A stretch of 35,099 nucleotides of DNA from Tepidiphilus sp. J10 (GTDB taxonomy: Bacteria > Pseudomonadota > Gammaproteobacteria > Burkholderiales > Thiobacillaceae), in contig CAMDHJ010000018.1 in assembly GCA_945897865.1 (NCBI GenBank), forward strand, positions 1 through 35,099, written 5' to 3'. Positions 8,352-19,496 of the stretch are shown piece after piece. How positions within the stretch are numbered: the first letter of the stretch is position 1; each line of letters starts with the position of its first letter. Below the pieces are notes generated by a model. That model did no database searches. It saw only the letters and a list, made by a program, of their open reading frames with translations, and was not told the DNA's origin. Position numbers and translations under genes: made by a program.

Positions 8352-8900
8352 ATGAATCAAGCTGCACTTTTCGCTCGCAACATTTTATCGGTGATGGCCG
8401 TGATGCTTGGCCTCAGCATGTCTTTTCCCTCGTACGCAATCAGCGGTGCCAGCATACAAGCAGGCTACGGAGACGAGCAGATGCAAACCGCCCAGGTCAG
8501 CTTGCGCTGGAACTGGAACAAGTACTGGAGCTTGAGCAAAATCTGGAATGCCAGCGGCTTCTGGGAAGCCGGCCTGGGGTACATGCAGAGCAAGGGCGCC
8601 GGCAAACGCAACGTCTGGGATATTGGCTTTTCGCCCATATTCCGCCTCAGCCCCGGCGTCAGCCGATTCTTTCTCGAAGGCGGCATTGGCGCGCGCTACC
8701 TGACACATGACCAGTTGAACGACTCGCGCCAGTTGGGCAGCAAGCTGCTGTTCAGCGACATTCTCGGCTTCGGCTGGAACCTGGGCGAAAAAGACCGCTA
8801 TGAACTCGGTTATCGCTATCAGCATTTCTCCAACGCCAATCTGGCCAACCCGAATGAGGGAGTCAACCTGCACATGATTCGCCTCGGCTTCAACTACTGA
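8352..8900 (+). CDS. pagL: PagL-like lipid A 3-O-deacylase (acyloxyacyl hydrolase)
   Basis: This 182-residue protein is probably an outer-membrane beta-barrel that removes the 3-O-linked acyl chain of lipid A. A signal peptide is visible (hydrophobic residues 10-25, likely cleavage after SYA at 29), and alternating aromatic strands lead to a C-terminal Tyr. The catalytic signature YQHFSNAN gives His158 and Ser160, and Glu169 could complete the triad. The ATG at 8352 is preferred over GTG 8343 because GAGG (8340-8343) is spaced 8 bases from it. The gene starts 34 bases behind the SRP RNA with no evident terminator between them, so shared transcription is possible. The family call rests on the HxSN motif and the barrel pattern. 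Confidence 0.85.
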   Translation: MNQAALFARNILSVMAVMLGLSMSFPSYAISGASIQAGYGDEQMQTAQVSLRWNWNKYWSLSKIWNASGFWEAGLGYMQSKGAGKRNVWDIGFSPIFRLSPGVSRFFLEGGIGARYLTHDQLNDSRQLGSKLLFSDILGFGWNLGEKDRYELGYRYQHFSNANLANPNEGVNLHMIRLGFNY

Positions 8901-8925
8901 CCTTTTCCTACCCGCCCCCCACTTA

Positions 8926-10674
8926 ATGAGCCATCAAGTTCTCGCCCGCAAATGGCGTCCGCGCAATTTTTCGCAACTGGTTGGCCAGGAACATGTGGTC
9001 CGGGCGCTATCCAATGCGCTGGCGCAAGGTCGGCTGCATCACGCCTATTTGTTCACCGGCACCCGAGGTGTCGGCAAGACGACGCTGGCGCGCATCCTCG
9101 CCAAGTGCCTCAACTGTACCCATGACGACCATCCCACCGCCGAGCCTTGCGGCGTTTGTCCGGCTTGCACGGAGATCGACGGTGGCCGTTTCATCGACCT
9201 GATCGAAATCGATGCCGCCTCGAATACCGGCATCGACAACATGCGCGACGTCATCGAGAACGCGCAGTACGCGCCTACCGCCGGGCGCTACAAGGTGTAC
9301 ATCATCGACGAAGTGCACATGCTGTCGAAGAACGCATTCAACGCCATGTTGAAGACGCTGGAAGAACCGCCCGGCCACGTCATTTTCATCCTCGCCACCA
9401 CCGACCCGCAAAAAGTACCGGTCACCGTGCTGTCACGCTGCCTGCAGTTCAACCTTAAACAGATGCCGCCGGGTCACATCTCCGGCCATCTGAAGAACGT
9501 GCTGGAAGCAGAGAACATTGTGTTCGAACCGGGTGCACTCAGCCTGATCGCCCGCGCCGCCGCCGGCAGCATGCGCGACGCGCTGTCGCTGACCGACCAG
9601 GCCATCGCCTACTGCACCGGCGAGGTCAAGGAAGCCGAAACTCGCGCCATGCTGGGCGTCATCGACCAGGCCTATCTGATGCCGATCCTGGAAGCACTGG
9701 CTGTGCAGGATGGTCCACGCCTGATGGCGGAAGCGGCCGAACTCGCCGCGCGCGGCTTCTCGTTCGATGCCGCTTTGCAGGATATGGCGGCGCTGTTGCA
9801 CCAGATCGCACTTGCCCAGAGCGTGCCGGAAGCGGTGAGTGAAGACACACCGGAGCGCGAAAGGCTGTTTCAGTTGGCCAGCCAGCTCGACCCGGAAAGC
9901 GTGCAACTGCATTACCAGATCGCCACGCTGGGCCGCCGCGATCTGGAATGGGCGCCGGATGAATATGCCGGCTTCAGCATGACGCTGCTGCGCATGCTGG
10001 CGTTTGCGCCGGGTGACGGGCCGGCTGAGAGGTCGACCAACGGGGCGACCAACGGGGCGACCAACAAACCCGCCGCGCGTACACCGAGCAGCCCCCTTGG
10101 CAACGCCAGCGCCACACCGGTTGCCGCAAGTTCGAAAGCGCCGGCACGCCCCGCTGCTACTTTGAGTGCACCAATTCCAAACAGCCCGCTGCGGTCCCCC
10201 ATCGCCATTGCGACAGCGGCAAATGAACCACTACCGACAGCGATTGCGGAGCACGCTGTACCAGTGCAAACCGTATCGAATAGCGAACGCACAGCCAGCG
10301 CCCCGGATTGGCGAACGCTGGCGGAGAGCCTGCCCGGTCTGGTGCGACAGCTCGCCATGCAATGCGAACAAATCGAGCGCAATGACACTGTTCTGCGTCT
10401 GGTGCTGCCGGATAGCCAGAAGGCTCTGCTCGCCAGTGTCGGCGACAAGCTGCGCGCGGCTTTGGCGGAAAAGCTCGGCGCCGCGATCAAGGTTGAAATC
10501 GATCTCACGGCCGCTACCCGGCAATCGCCCGCCGCCGAACGCGCGCGCGAACTGGCCGTTCGCCAGAGTGAAGCCGAACAAGCCATCCACGACGATCCCA
10601 ACGTACAAATCCTGGTCCGCGAATGCGACGCCACGCTCACCCACATCCGCCCGCGCAGCGCGGCGGCAAGCTAA
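8926..10674 (+). CDS. dnaX: DNA polymerase III subunit tau/gamma
   Basis: This 582-residue clamp-loader ATPase loads the sliding clamp and, as tau, links the polymerase cores to the helicase. Walker A GTRGVGKT is at residues 45-52, the zinc cysteines are C64, C75, C78 and C81, Walker B is YIIDEVHML, and the sensor/arginine-finger segment is VLSRCLQF. A Pro/Ala/Ser/Thr-rich linker (about 365-445) joins the C-terminal polymerase-binding domain. No A6G-type slippery heptamer was found, so a separate gamma form by E. coli-style frameshifting is not supported. The gene leads a dnaX-ybaB-recR arrangement common in proteobacteria, here interrupted before recR. The ATG at 8926 begins the conserved SHQVLARKWRP. 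Confidence 0.97.
   Translation: MSHQVLARKWRPRNFSQLVGQEHVVRALSNALAQGRLHHAYLFTGTRGVGKTTLARILAKCLNCTHDDHPTAEPCGVCPACTEIDGGRFIDLIEIDAASNTGIDNMRDVIENAQYAPTAGRYKVYIIDEVHMLSKNAFNAMLKTLEEPPGHVIFILATTDPQKVPVTVLSRCLQFNLKQMPPGHISGHLKNVLEAENIVFEPGALSLIARAAAGSMRDALSLTDQAIAYCTGEVKEAETRAMLGVIDQAYLMPILEALAVQDGPRLMAEAAELAARGFSFDAALQDMAALLHQIALAQSVPEAVSEDTPERERLFQLASQLDPESVQLHYQIATLGRRDLEWAPDEYAGFSMTLLRMLAFAPGDGPAERSTNGATNGATNKPAARTPSSPLGNASATPVAASSKAPARPAATLSAPIPNSPLRSPIAIATAANEPLPTAIAEHAVPVQTVSNSERTASAPDWRTLAESLPGLVRQLAMQCEQIERNDTVLRLVLPDSQKALLASVGDKLRAALAEKLGAAIKVEIDLTAATRQSPAAERARELAVRQSEAEQAIHDDPNVQILVRECDATLTHIRPRSAAAS
10034..10065 (+). repeat. 12-bp tandem repeat inside the dnaX linker
   Basis: CGACCAACGGGG occurs at 10034-10045 and 10046-10057 and as a partial third copy CGACCAAC to 10065. 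It encodes a TNGATNGATN stretch in the flexible linker. Gain or loss of units would keep the frame. Confidence 0.75.
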
Positions 10675-10692
10675 TTTTCTGAAAGGCAACAC

Positions 10693-11019
10693 ATGATCAA
10701 AGGCGGAATCGGCAATCTGATGAAACAAGCCCAGGCGATGCAGGAAAACATGCAGAAGCTGCAGGCAAAACTGGCCGAAATGGAAGTCGACGGCGAATCC
10801 GGCGCAGGTCTGGTCAAAGTCACCATGACCGGCAAACACGACGTCAAACGCGTCAGCATCGACCCCTCGCTGCTCGCCGACGACAAGGACATGCTGGAAG
10901 ACCTGATCGCCGCCGCCTTCAACGACGCGGTACGCAAGGTCGATGCATACAGCCAGGAAAAGATGTCCAGCGCCACCGCCGGACTGCCGTTGCCGCCGGG
11001 GTTCAAGCTGCCGTTCTGA
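10693..11019 (+). CDS. ybaB: YbaB/EbfC family nucleoid-associated protein
   Basis: This 108-residue protein binds DNA as a dimer and is thought to organise the nucleoid. The start [19 protein letters not shown] is the typical Met/Gln-rich helix of the family, followed by the conserved [20 protein letters not shown] strand region and the [10 protein letters not shown] helix. It lies 18 bases after dnaX with GAAAGG as ribosome site, so it is almost certainly co-transcribed with it. Length is exactly that of the family (~107-109). Confidence 0.95.
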   Translation: MIKGGIGNLMKQAQAMQENMQKLQAKLAEMEVDGESGAGLVKVTMTGKHDVKRVSIDPSLLADDKDMLEDLIAAAFNDAVRKVDAYSQEKMSSATAGLPLPPGFKLPF

Positions 11020-11067
11020 TGTGCTGTGAAATGCTTAAAGTCGGTTAGTGCATGCAAGGAGGTCTAG

Positions 11068-11298
11068 ATGAGTCCCAAACAACTTGATCGCATCACGATT
11101 GAAGCGGGGAAATGCGGTGGTCGCGCTTGCATTCGGGAATATCGGATTCGTGTCGCAGACATCCTTGGATTACTTGGTGCGGGAGCATCTCATGCGGAAA
11201 TTCTCGAGGATTTTCCCTTCCTCGAAGAAGAAGACATCCTGGCAACCCTTGAATACGCCACCATCCAGGCAGACCACTCCATTCTCATCGCAGCATGA
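11068..11298 (+). CDS. DUF433 family protein (VapB-like antitoxin)
   Basis: This 76-residue protein has the DUF433 pattern: RITIEAGKCGGRACIREYRI, then VADILGLLGAGASHAEILED and FPFLEEEDILATLEYA, a winged-helix-like DNA-binding fold. Genes of this family usually sit directly upstream of a DUF5615 (PIN-like nuclease) gene and serve as its antitoxin. A strong AAGGAGG ribosome site precedes the ATG. Its stop overlaps the start of a short frame (11295) that begins like such a nuclease but is cut short. The gene sits between ybaB and recR, where many relatives have nothing, and is visibly richer in A/T than dnaX and recR, suggesting later arrival. Function as an orphan regulator or a relic is open. 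Confidence 0.85.
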   Translation: MSPKQLDRITIEAGKCGGRACIREYRIRVADILGLLGAGASHAEILEDFPFLEEEDILATLEYATIQADHSILIAA

Positions 11299-11375
11299 GT
11301 TTACTGGTGGACAACCAGTTACCGGCGGCTCGTGGTCTGTCGCTTTTTTTGCGTTTTAAGTTTTATCTTTTTTGA
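11295..11375 (+). pseudogene. Remnant of a DUF5615 PIN-like toxin gene
   Basis: The ATG overlaps the DUF433 stop (ATGA), the usual coupling in these pairs. The first 13 residues, MSLLVDNQLPAAR, match the canonical N-terminus of DUF5615 proteins, including the first catalytic Asp of the PIN-like fold (D6). The frame then runs into unrelated sequence (GLSLFLRFKFYLF) and stops after 26 codons, while intact members have about 100-115 residues. The break coincides with a T-rich stretch at 11344-11372. The most likely explanation is deletion of the rest of the toxin gene. Assignment rests on a short motif plus its position. Confidence 0.6.
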
Positions 11376-11381
11376 TCAAAT

Positions 11382-11750
11382 ATGGGACTCCAAGATAGAG
11401 ATTACATGAGAGAAAGGCGAACCAATGATGGTTCGCCAACAACAGGTGTTAAACGCGTATGGCTCATAGTGGGCACTCTTTTCGCATTCATCATCATCGT
11501 TGCCATCGTGAGTCCACGCAGTTCAAACCACGGTCCATTTTCAATCCCGCCCACTCAGGTTCCACCTTCGGTTGTGAACGTGAATCACGCGTCATTTGCG
11601 GAGTTGCGTACGCTACCGAGAGTCAGCGAGACTATCGCGCAAGCCATCATTGACGGTAGGCCATACTCTACAGCTGACGACTTGCTAAGGGTCTATGGTA
11701 TTGGCCCCAAAACATTAGAGAGCATTAGACCGTACGTGAAAATTGAATGA
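11382..11750 (+). CDS. Membrane-anchored helix-hairpin-helix (ComEA-like) protein
   Basis: This 122-residue protein has one transmembrane helix near the N-terminus (about residues 25-43, VWLIVGTLFAFIIIVAIV). A short linker follows, then a ComEA-type double helix-hairpin-helix: VNVNHASFAELRTLPRVS, AQAIIDGRPYSTADDLL and VYGIGPKTLESIRPYV. This fold binds DNA without sequence preference. Topology suggests the domain is outside the inner membrane, as in DNA-uptake proteins, but no other competence genes are near. ATG 11406 (MRERR) is an alternative start, with GAG a few bases upstream; the start at 11382 has no ribosome site. The gene is A/T-richer than its neighbours and belongs to the same insert as the DUF433 gene. 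Confidence 0.75.
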   Translation: MGLQDRDYMRERRTNDGSPTTGVKRVWLIVGTLFAFIIIVAIVSPRSSNHGPFSIPPTQVPPSVVNVNHASFAELRTLPRVSETIAQAIIDGRPYSTADDLLRVYGIGPKTLESIRPYVKIE

Positions 11751-11881
11751 TGACCATGCAGAGCCCTAATCTGGGGCTGGCATCTAACCGGACTTCCCCG
11801 CACCATCGGGCGGTTTGAAACAGAGCACACACACGTTGTTGTCACGCATAAACCTGCGTAAAGAACGTGGTCCTTCTGGAC

Positions 11882-11897
11882 TCCGGCTTTTGCCGGA
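11882..11897. repeat. Short palindromic intergenic element
   Basis: TCCGGC-TTTT-GCCGGA forms a 6-bp stem inside the context TGGACTCCGGC...GCCGGAATGAC. This resembles the small dispersed palindromes (GGATTCC...GGAATGACG type) found between genes in many proteobacteria. No second copy was seen in the window. The stretch 11751-11938 contains no other gene or clear promoter. Confidence 0.4.
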
Positions 11898-11938
11898 ATG
11901 ACTGTTTAACAAGAAATCACCCTTTGCCAAATTCATAG

Positions 11939-12535
11939 ATGCCCCTCCCTAACGCCCTTTCCAGCCTGATCGACGCCCTGCGCGTGCTGCCTGGCGTCGG
12001 CCCGAAATCGGCGGCGCGGATGGCGTATCACCTGCTGCAACGCGATCGCGCCGGCGCGGCGAAGTTGGCGGTGGGGCTGACCAATGCGCTGGATACCTTG
12101 CAACATTGCCGGCGTTGCAACAATTTCAGCGAAGCGCCAGTCTGCGAAACCTGCGCCAGCCCGAGCCGCAATGCGCGCCAGTTGTGCGTGGTGGAAATGC
12201 CGGCGGATTTGAATCGACTGGAAGAAACGCAGGCTTACCAAGGTCTGTACTTCGTGCTGATGGGCCGGCTGAGTCCGCTCGATGGCATCGGGCCGAAGGA
12301 GATCGGGCTGGAAAGATTGATCGAACGCGCCCGCGATGGTGTCACCGAAGAAGTCATCCTGGCGACCAACTTCACTGCCGAGGGCGAAGCCACCGCGCAT
12401 TACGCCAGCGAACTCCTGAAAGCACGTGGCCTCTCGGTCAGCCGCATTGCACGCGGCCTGCCGGCTGGCGGCGAACTCGAACATGTCGATGGCATGACCA
12501 TCGCGCAAGCGCTGCTGGATCGGCGCGCTGTCTGA
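11939..12535 (+). CDS. recR: Recombination mediator protein RecR
   Basis: This 198-residue protein helps RecF/RecO load RecA at gaps. The N-terminal helix-hairpin-helix reads [20 protein letters not shown], the zinc finger uses C57, C60, C69 and C72 (CRRC...CETC), and the Toprim domain follows (about 80-175), with [13 protein letters not shown] and [14 protein letters not shown]. The end ([19 protein letters not shown]) matches the family and length is standard. It normally follows ybaB directly; here about 920 bases intervene. The next gene begins 8 bases downstream and is probably co-transcribed. Confidence 0.97.
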   Translation: MPLPNALSSLIDALRVLPGVGPKSAARMAYHLLQRDRAGAAKLAVGLTNALDTLQHCRRCNNFSEAPVCETCASPSRNARQLCVVEMPADLNRLEETQAYQGLYFVLMGRLSPLDGIGPKEIGLERLIERARDGVTEEVILATNFTAEGEATAHYASELLKARGLSVSRIARGLPAGGELEHVDGMTIAQALLDRRAV

Positions 12536-12543
12536 AAGACCGC

Positions 12544-15446
<2,903 letters not shown>

Positions 15447-15503
15447 ATATGTGGTTCTATTCAACGCCCGAGTAACTCATGCAAATAACAATAGGGAGGT
15501 GCG

Positions 15504-16253
15504 ATGTCCAATCCTGAACTTCGTCAGCAAAAGTGGCTGGAACTGGCGGGCTACGAAATTCATGGCCCGTTTGAAGACAAACTGTATGGCTTGACTTGCA
15601 TCGTCGGCGATCTTCTCGCCGCGCGCCGGGTTTCGCTCATGCTGCTCGACGTAGCCCCCGGCGACAAGGGGCCGAGTCTGAAGCTGGCCGCGTTGTTCGG
15701 TGAACTGCCGGAAGCGGCCTGGAAGGAAGAACAGAGCGCCGGCCAGGGCATCGCGGGTGAAGTGCTTGCCAGTGGCGCCAGCGTTCGCATCGCCAACATC
15801 GCCCAATCTCCCTGGAAGGAACTGGCGCGGTATGACGGGGAAGGCGGCGGTTTCATGTCGTGTCCGGTCATGCTGGGTGGCCGCCCGGCCGGCGTGCTGA
15901 ACATCAGCCAGCCCATCGACCGCGCCCACTTTTCCAAGAACGACCAGGCAAACGCCGAACTGGCCGCATTACTGGTCGGTCGCGCAATCCAGATCGGACG
16001 CCTGGACCGCCTGCTCGACTCCCGCTTCGCCCAGATGGCCTTCACGCTGGAAGGTAGCACCGACGCCTGCGCCGTCGTTTCACTCACCGCCCACGAACCG
16101 GACAAAGTCGCCAAGATGTTGGCACGCGGCTTCTACCGCGAAATGCGCCACTGCGGCTTTACGCCCAACCAGGTCATCCACGCTGCCAGTGAAATCATTT
16201 CAGAACTGACGGGCAGCTTGAATCGTCACAAAAAGCGGTTGGGAGGGGATTAA
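15504..16253 (+). CDS. GAF domain protein
   Basis: This 249-residue soluble protein has a GAF domain at about residues 20-170. It reads LTCIVGDLLAARRVSLMLLD, then SAGQGIAGEVLASGASVRIANIAQSPW, and MSCPVMLGGRPAGVLNISQPID, the usual GAF order of strands. The C-terminal ~80 residues (FTLEGSTDACAVVSLTAHEPDKVAKMLARGFYREMRHCGF...) match no output domain I recognise. No kinase, cyclase or HTH part is present, so it may act by protein contact. GGGAGGT lies 6-7 bases before the ATG, a very strong ribosome site. It is separated from purB by 57 bases, and the chemoreceptor gene follows after a 310-base gap. Confidence 0.85.
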   Translation: MSNPELRQQKWLELAGYEIHGPFEDKLYGLTCIVGDLLAARRVSLMLLDVAPGDKGPSLKLAALFGELPEAAWKEEQSAGQGIAGEVLASGASVRIANIAQSPWKELARYDGEGGGFMSCPVMLGGRPAGVLNISQPIDRAHFSKNDQANAELAALLVGRAIQIGRLDRLLDSRFAQMAFTLEGSTDACAVVSLTAHEPDKVAKMLARGFYREMRHCGFTPNQVIHAASEIISELTGSLNRHKKRLGGD

Positions 16254-16563
16254 TTCGACCCGCTTTCATTTCACGGTATCCCACGCCGAATGCTGCATAT
16301 CCCGTCTACGCCCGCATATGTACCCATCGGATGGGCTTTCAACAGACCACGGCGTATCGGCATTTCAGCGCACATGCGTCGCCTGGGCAGTTCTATACTT
16401 GAGCAACTTTTGGCGGCTTACCCACTGGATAACCCGTTACGGATACGCCGCCGAAGCGACAATAAGAGCCCGAAAGCCGAAGAACAGCGGCCATCATCTT
16501 GCAAGCTGAACAAGCGGAACAAGCGGCTGCCGCGCGATGCCAATACTCATCTAGGAAGATGCA
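16254..16563 (+). other. Intergenic region upstream of the chemoreceptor gene
   Basis: No credible gene lies here; a 107-codon plus-strand frame at 16290-16613 runs into the chemoreceptor start and looks non-coding. TATACT (16394-16399) could be a -10 box but lacks a good -35 partner. A tandem AACAAGCGG pair lies near 16508-16525. No flagellar sigma-28 promoter (TAAA-N15-GCCGATAA) was found. The ribosome site AGGAAG (16553-16558) serves the next gene. Confidence 0.4.
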
Positions 16564-17703
16564 ATGGGATTCATGCGCCACTTTCAAGCCGATCAAAACC
16601 CGCAACGCATTGAAGAGCTGGAACAGGAAAACGCCGCGCTACGGCAGCAACTTGAGCTGACTCACGGCAACAACCATCAGCTGGAAGCCGAGCGGCAGCG
16701 CCTGATCAACGAGGTGCTGCGTCTGAGCAGTCTGACCGAGCATCTCGGCAACTTCAGCGAGTCGTTGAAATTATCTCAGACATCCTTGGCTGAGTTGGCT
16801 GGCGCCATGAAGCACGAGATGGATCAGGTCGTGCACAACGTCCATTCGGTCGGTGACAGCCTCGGCATCGTCGAACGAATGACCAGCAATCTGAAACTGT
16901 TCGTCGGGAGGCTGGAAGACACATCCACCGCAGTCGCCGATCTGCATGCGCGCACGACGGAGATCGGCGGCATCGGCAATCTGATCAAGGACATCGCAAA
17001 CCAGACCAATCTGCTGGCGCTGAATGCAGCCATCGAAGCCGCTCGCGCCGGCGAACAAGGACGCGGATTTGCCGTAGTGGCGGATGAGGTACGCAAATTG
17101 GCTGAACGCACGCGCAAGGCCACGGAAGAAATTTCCATTTTGGTCCAAACCGTGCAGGAAGAAGCCAACTCAGTGCGCACCCGCGTCCATGTCGATCCTA
17201 AAGAAACTGAGGCATTAAATCGGGACGGAGTACAGGCTTATAGCGGCATGAAAGAGTTGATGGAACTCTCCGAAGCGATGATCGGCACCATCGCAGCCAC
17301 CTCGTTACGCAGCTTCGTCGAAACAGCAAAGCTGGATCATCTGGTGTTCAAAATGGAGGTCTACAAGATTTTTATGGGGCTTTCCAGCAAGACCCCCAAT
17401 GAATTATCGAGTCACAAGAATTGCCGTCTGGGCATGTGGTACTACGAAGGTGATGGTCAACACTGTTTTTCCAAACTGCCCGGATACGTCGAACTTGAAC
17501 CGCCTCATGTCAGCGTGCATCGTCATGGCGTCGATGCGGTCAAACAATTCATGGCGGGAGATGCCAAAGCAAGCGTTGTCTCTCTTGGGCAGATGGAAGC
17601 CGCCAGTTTCAAGGTGCTGCAGCAACTGGAGATCATGGCCGCCAGCGGTAGCAAGAATCCCAGCATTCTCTGTGCCGGCATGGGCGTGCATCAGCATCCG
17701 TAA
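16564..17703 (+). CDS. Soluble methyl-accepting chemotaxis-like receptor with CZB zinc-binding domain
   Basis: This 379-residue protein has no transmembrane segment or HAMP domain. An N-terminal coiled coil ([20 protein letters not shown], residues 15-55) precedes a shortened signalling hairpin (about 80-205). The hairpin tip reads [20 protein letters not shown] then [20 protein letters not shown], the part that contacts CheA and CheW. The C-terminal domain is a chemoreceptor zinc-binding (CZB) domain with the 3His/Cys set at His259 (KLDHLVF), Cys287 ([12 protein letters not shown]), His315 and His319 (PPHVSVHRH). CZB receptors such as Helicobacter TlpD sense zinc, hypochlorite or redox state in the cytoplasm. 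No CheA/CheW genes are in the window, so its partner array is elsewhere. Confidence 0.92.
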   Translation: MGFMRHFQADQNPQRIEELEQENAALRQQLELTHGNNHQLEAERQRLINEVLRLSSLTEHLGNFSESLKLSQTSLAELAGAMKHEMDQVVHNVHSVGDSLGIVERMTSNLKLFVGRLEDTSTAVADLHARTTEIGGIGNLIKDIANQTNLLALNAAIEAARAGEQGRGFAVVADEVRKLAERTRKATEEISILVQTVQEEANSVRTRVHVDPKETEALNRDGVQAYSGMKELMELSEAMIGTIAATSLRSFVETAKLDHLVFKMEVYKIFMGLSSKTPNELSSHKNCRLGMWYYEGDGQHCFSKLPGYVELEPPHVSVHRHGVDAVKQFMAGDAKASVVSLGQMEAASFKVLQQLEIMAASGSKNPSILCAGMGVHQHP

Positions 17704-17758
17704 ATATCACAGGGCGGGGCCTGCTCTTGCCTTCGCGCTTGCGTCCCCCGCATCGACA

Positions 17759-17764
17759 TACAAT
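17759..17764 (+). promoter_or_regulatory. Putative -10 box of argJ (TACAAT)
   Basis: TACAAT followed by CGCG lies 31 bases before the argJ start. The best -35 candidate (CTTGCG, 17738-17743) is at only 15 bases, so the promoter would be weak or activator-dependent. The motif mirrors the one in front of polA. Confidence 0.35.
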
Positions 17765-17795
17765 CGCGTTTTTCATCACTTCCACTGCCCCCGCC

Positions 17796-19025
17796 ATGCC
17801 TGTCAATCTCTCCGCCCCCGATCCCGCCAGTCTGCGTCCCGTTGCCGGTGTTGAACTCGGCATTGCCTCTGCCGGCATCAAGAAACCCGGTCGCCGCGAT
17901 GTTTTGGTCATTACGCTTCCAGCCGACTCAGAAGTGGTTGGCGTGTTCACGCAGAACCGTTTCTGCGCCGCGCCAGTCACGCTCTGCAAGGAACATCTGC
18001 ATGCCGAATCGGGCATCCGCGCGCTGGTAGTGAATACTGGCAACGCCAACGCCGGCACCGGTGAGGACGGTCTGCGGCGGGCGCGGGAAACCTGCGCTGC
18101 AGTGGCGGAAAACCTGAACATCCTGCCGGAGCAGGTGCTGCCGTTTTCCACTGGTGTGATTCTGGAGCCGCTGCCACACGACAAGATCGTCGCCGCACTG
18201 CCCGCCGCTTTGAATGACCTGAAACCGGACAACTGGGGCGCGGCGGCGGAGGCGATCATGACCACCGACATCGTGTCGAAGGCTACCTCGCGCAAGGCAT
18301 CGCTGGATGGCGTCGAATTCAACGTCACCGGCATTGCCAAGGGCTCCGGCATGATTCACCCGAACATGGCGACCATGTTGTCGTTCGTCGCCACCGACGC
18401 GCCGGTGTCGTGCGAGGCGCTGGAAGCCATGCTGCGCCACGCGGTGAACAAGTCGTTCAACTGCATCACCGTCGATGGCGATACCTCGACCAACGATTCC
18501 TGCATCCTGATCGCCACCGGCACAACCGCCGCTCCGGTGATCATGGATAGCGCCGATTCACGTTTCGACTCGCTACAATCCGTGGTGACCGAAGTCATGA
18601 TCGAACTCGCCCAGGCCATCGTGCGCGACGGCGAGGGCGCCACCAAGTTCATGGAAATCCGCGTCGAAGGCGGCAAGGACGAGGCCGAATGCAAGCAGGT
18701 CGGTTACGCCATCGGCCGTTCGCCGTTGGTGAAGACCGCTTTCTTCGCTTCCGACCCCAACCTTGGCCGTATTCTCGCCGCCATCGGCTATGCCGGCATC
18801 GCTGATCTGGATGTGAATCACCTGCGCATGTGGCTGGGCAATGTGCTGGTCGCGGAAAACGGCGGCCGCGCGGCGTCGTATCGGGAAGAGGAAGGCGCGC
18901 GCGTGATGGCGGCGCCGGAAATCAATGTGCGGGTCGATCTGGCACGCGGCAACAGCGTCGCCACCGTGTGGACCTGCGATTTCTCCTACGACTACGTCAA
19001 GATCAACGCCGAATACCGCAGCTGA
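17796..19025 (+). CDS. argJ: Bifunctional glutamate N-acetyltransferase / amino-acid acetyltransferase
   Basis: This 409-residue enzyme recycles the acetyl group from N-acetylornithine to glutamate in arginine synthesis and may also use acetyl-CoA. The autoproteolysis site [13 protein letters not shown] is present, with cleavage expected between Ala192 and Thr193, whose Thr becomes the nucleophile. [14 protein letters not shown] and NSFNC-like [17 protein letters not shown] are further ArgJ hallmarks. The ATG at 17796 begins a normal-length N-terminus, and the frame upstream to 17727 is not conserved-looking. It is convergent with a small gene on the other strand, with stops 4 bases apart. 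Monofunctional versus bifunctional activity cannot be decided from sequence. Confidence 0.96.
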   Translation: MPVNLSAPDPASLRPVAGVELGIASAGIKKPGRRDVLVITLPADSEVVGVFTQNRFCAAPVTLCKEHLHAESGIRALVVNTGNANAGTGEDGLRRARETCAAVAENLNILPEQVLPFSTGVILEPLPHDKIVAALPAALNDLKPDNWGAAAEAIMTTDIVSKATSRKASLDGVEFNVTGIAKGSGMIHPNMATMLSFVATDAPVSCEALEAMLRHAVNKSFNCITVDGDTSTNDSCILIATGTTAAPVIMDSADSRFDSLQSVVTEVMIELAQAIVRDGEGATKFMEIRVEGGKDEAECKQVGYAIGRSPLVKTAFFASDPNLGRILAAIGYAGIADLDVNHLRMWLGNVLVAENGGRAASYREEEGARVMAAPEINVRVDLARGNSVATVWTCDFSYDYVKINAEYRS

Positions 19026-19029
19026 AGTT

Positions 19030-19440
19030 TCAGCGCTTCGGCATCGCCAACACATTAGCCGTCGCGGGGTGAGGCCGGCGTGAATCCAGCAACGTCATGG
19101 CGACATGGAACTCACCCTGGAGCCTGCGCTGCGTGTCGGCGCCCTCCGGCGTGTAGAACACCACCTGATACGCCACCGCTTCATCCAGTGCCTTTCGCTG
19201 ATCCGGCCTGAAGCCGCGCCAGGCCACTTCCACCCAGCGCTTGTACTGGCTGTCGACGAAGATGATTTCTTCAGCATCGATCACCGCCATGTACTGCATG
19301 CCGCGCATCGGAACGAATACACAACCGGTCCGGCTTTGCGCCAGCAGGATGCGGCTCAGGTTGTAGCTGGTGGCCGGCAACGCGGAAGCATTGCGCGCCA
19401 GTTCCGGACCGCGTTCGAAGGATTCGCTGGTGAAGTCCAT
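19030..19440 (-). CDS. Conserved hypothetical protein
   Basis: This protein has 136 residues from the ATG at 19440, which has AAGGA seven bases upstream. The frame is open further to a TTG at 19512, which would add LLSGKYTGRVCNLPKDGR; those residues look protein-like, so a longer form is possible, but it would overlap the promoter of the toxin-antitoxin pair. Recognisable blocks are SYNLSRILLAQSRTGCVFVP, MRGMQYMAVIDAEEIIFVDS and VEVAWRGFRPDQRKALDEAV. I associate this pattern with a conserved betaproteobacterial family of unknown function. There is no signal peptide or membrane segment. Its tail is opposite the argJ tail. Confidence 0.7.
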   Translation of the reverse strand: MDFTSESFERGPELARNASALPATSYNLSRILLAQSRTGCVFVPMRGMQYMAVIDAEEIIFVDSQYKRWVEVAWRGFRPDQRKALDEAVAYQVVFYTPEGADTQRRLQGEFHVAMTLLDSRRPHPATANVLAMPKR

Positions 19441-19496
19441 GCGGCCATCCTTGGGCAGGTTGCAAACGCGACCAGTATATTTGCCTGACAGCAGCG

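Noticed and set aside
9400-10100. Programmed frameshift site in dnaX
   Set aside because: The only A-run (CAAAAAG near 9408) is too short and lies in the ATPase domain; no A6G heptamer with a downstream hairpin was seen.
12106-12543. N-terminal extension of the HDOD-GAF frame
   Set aside because: It overlaps recR in another frame; the ATG at 12544, just after the recR stop, fits the conserved domain start.
16290-16613. 107-codon plus-strand frame in the gap before the chemoreceptor gene
   Set aside because: It overlaps the chemoreceptor start, has a basic low-quality composition and no ribosome site.
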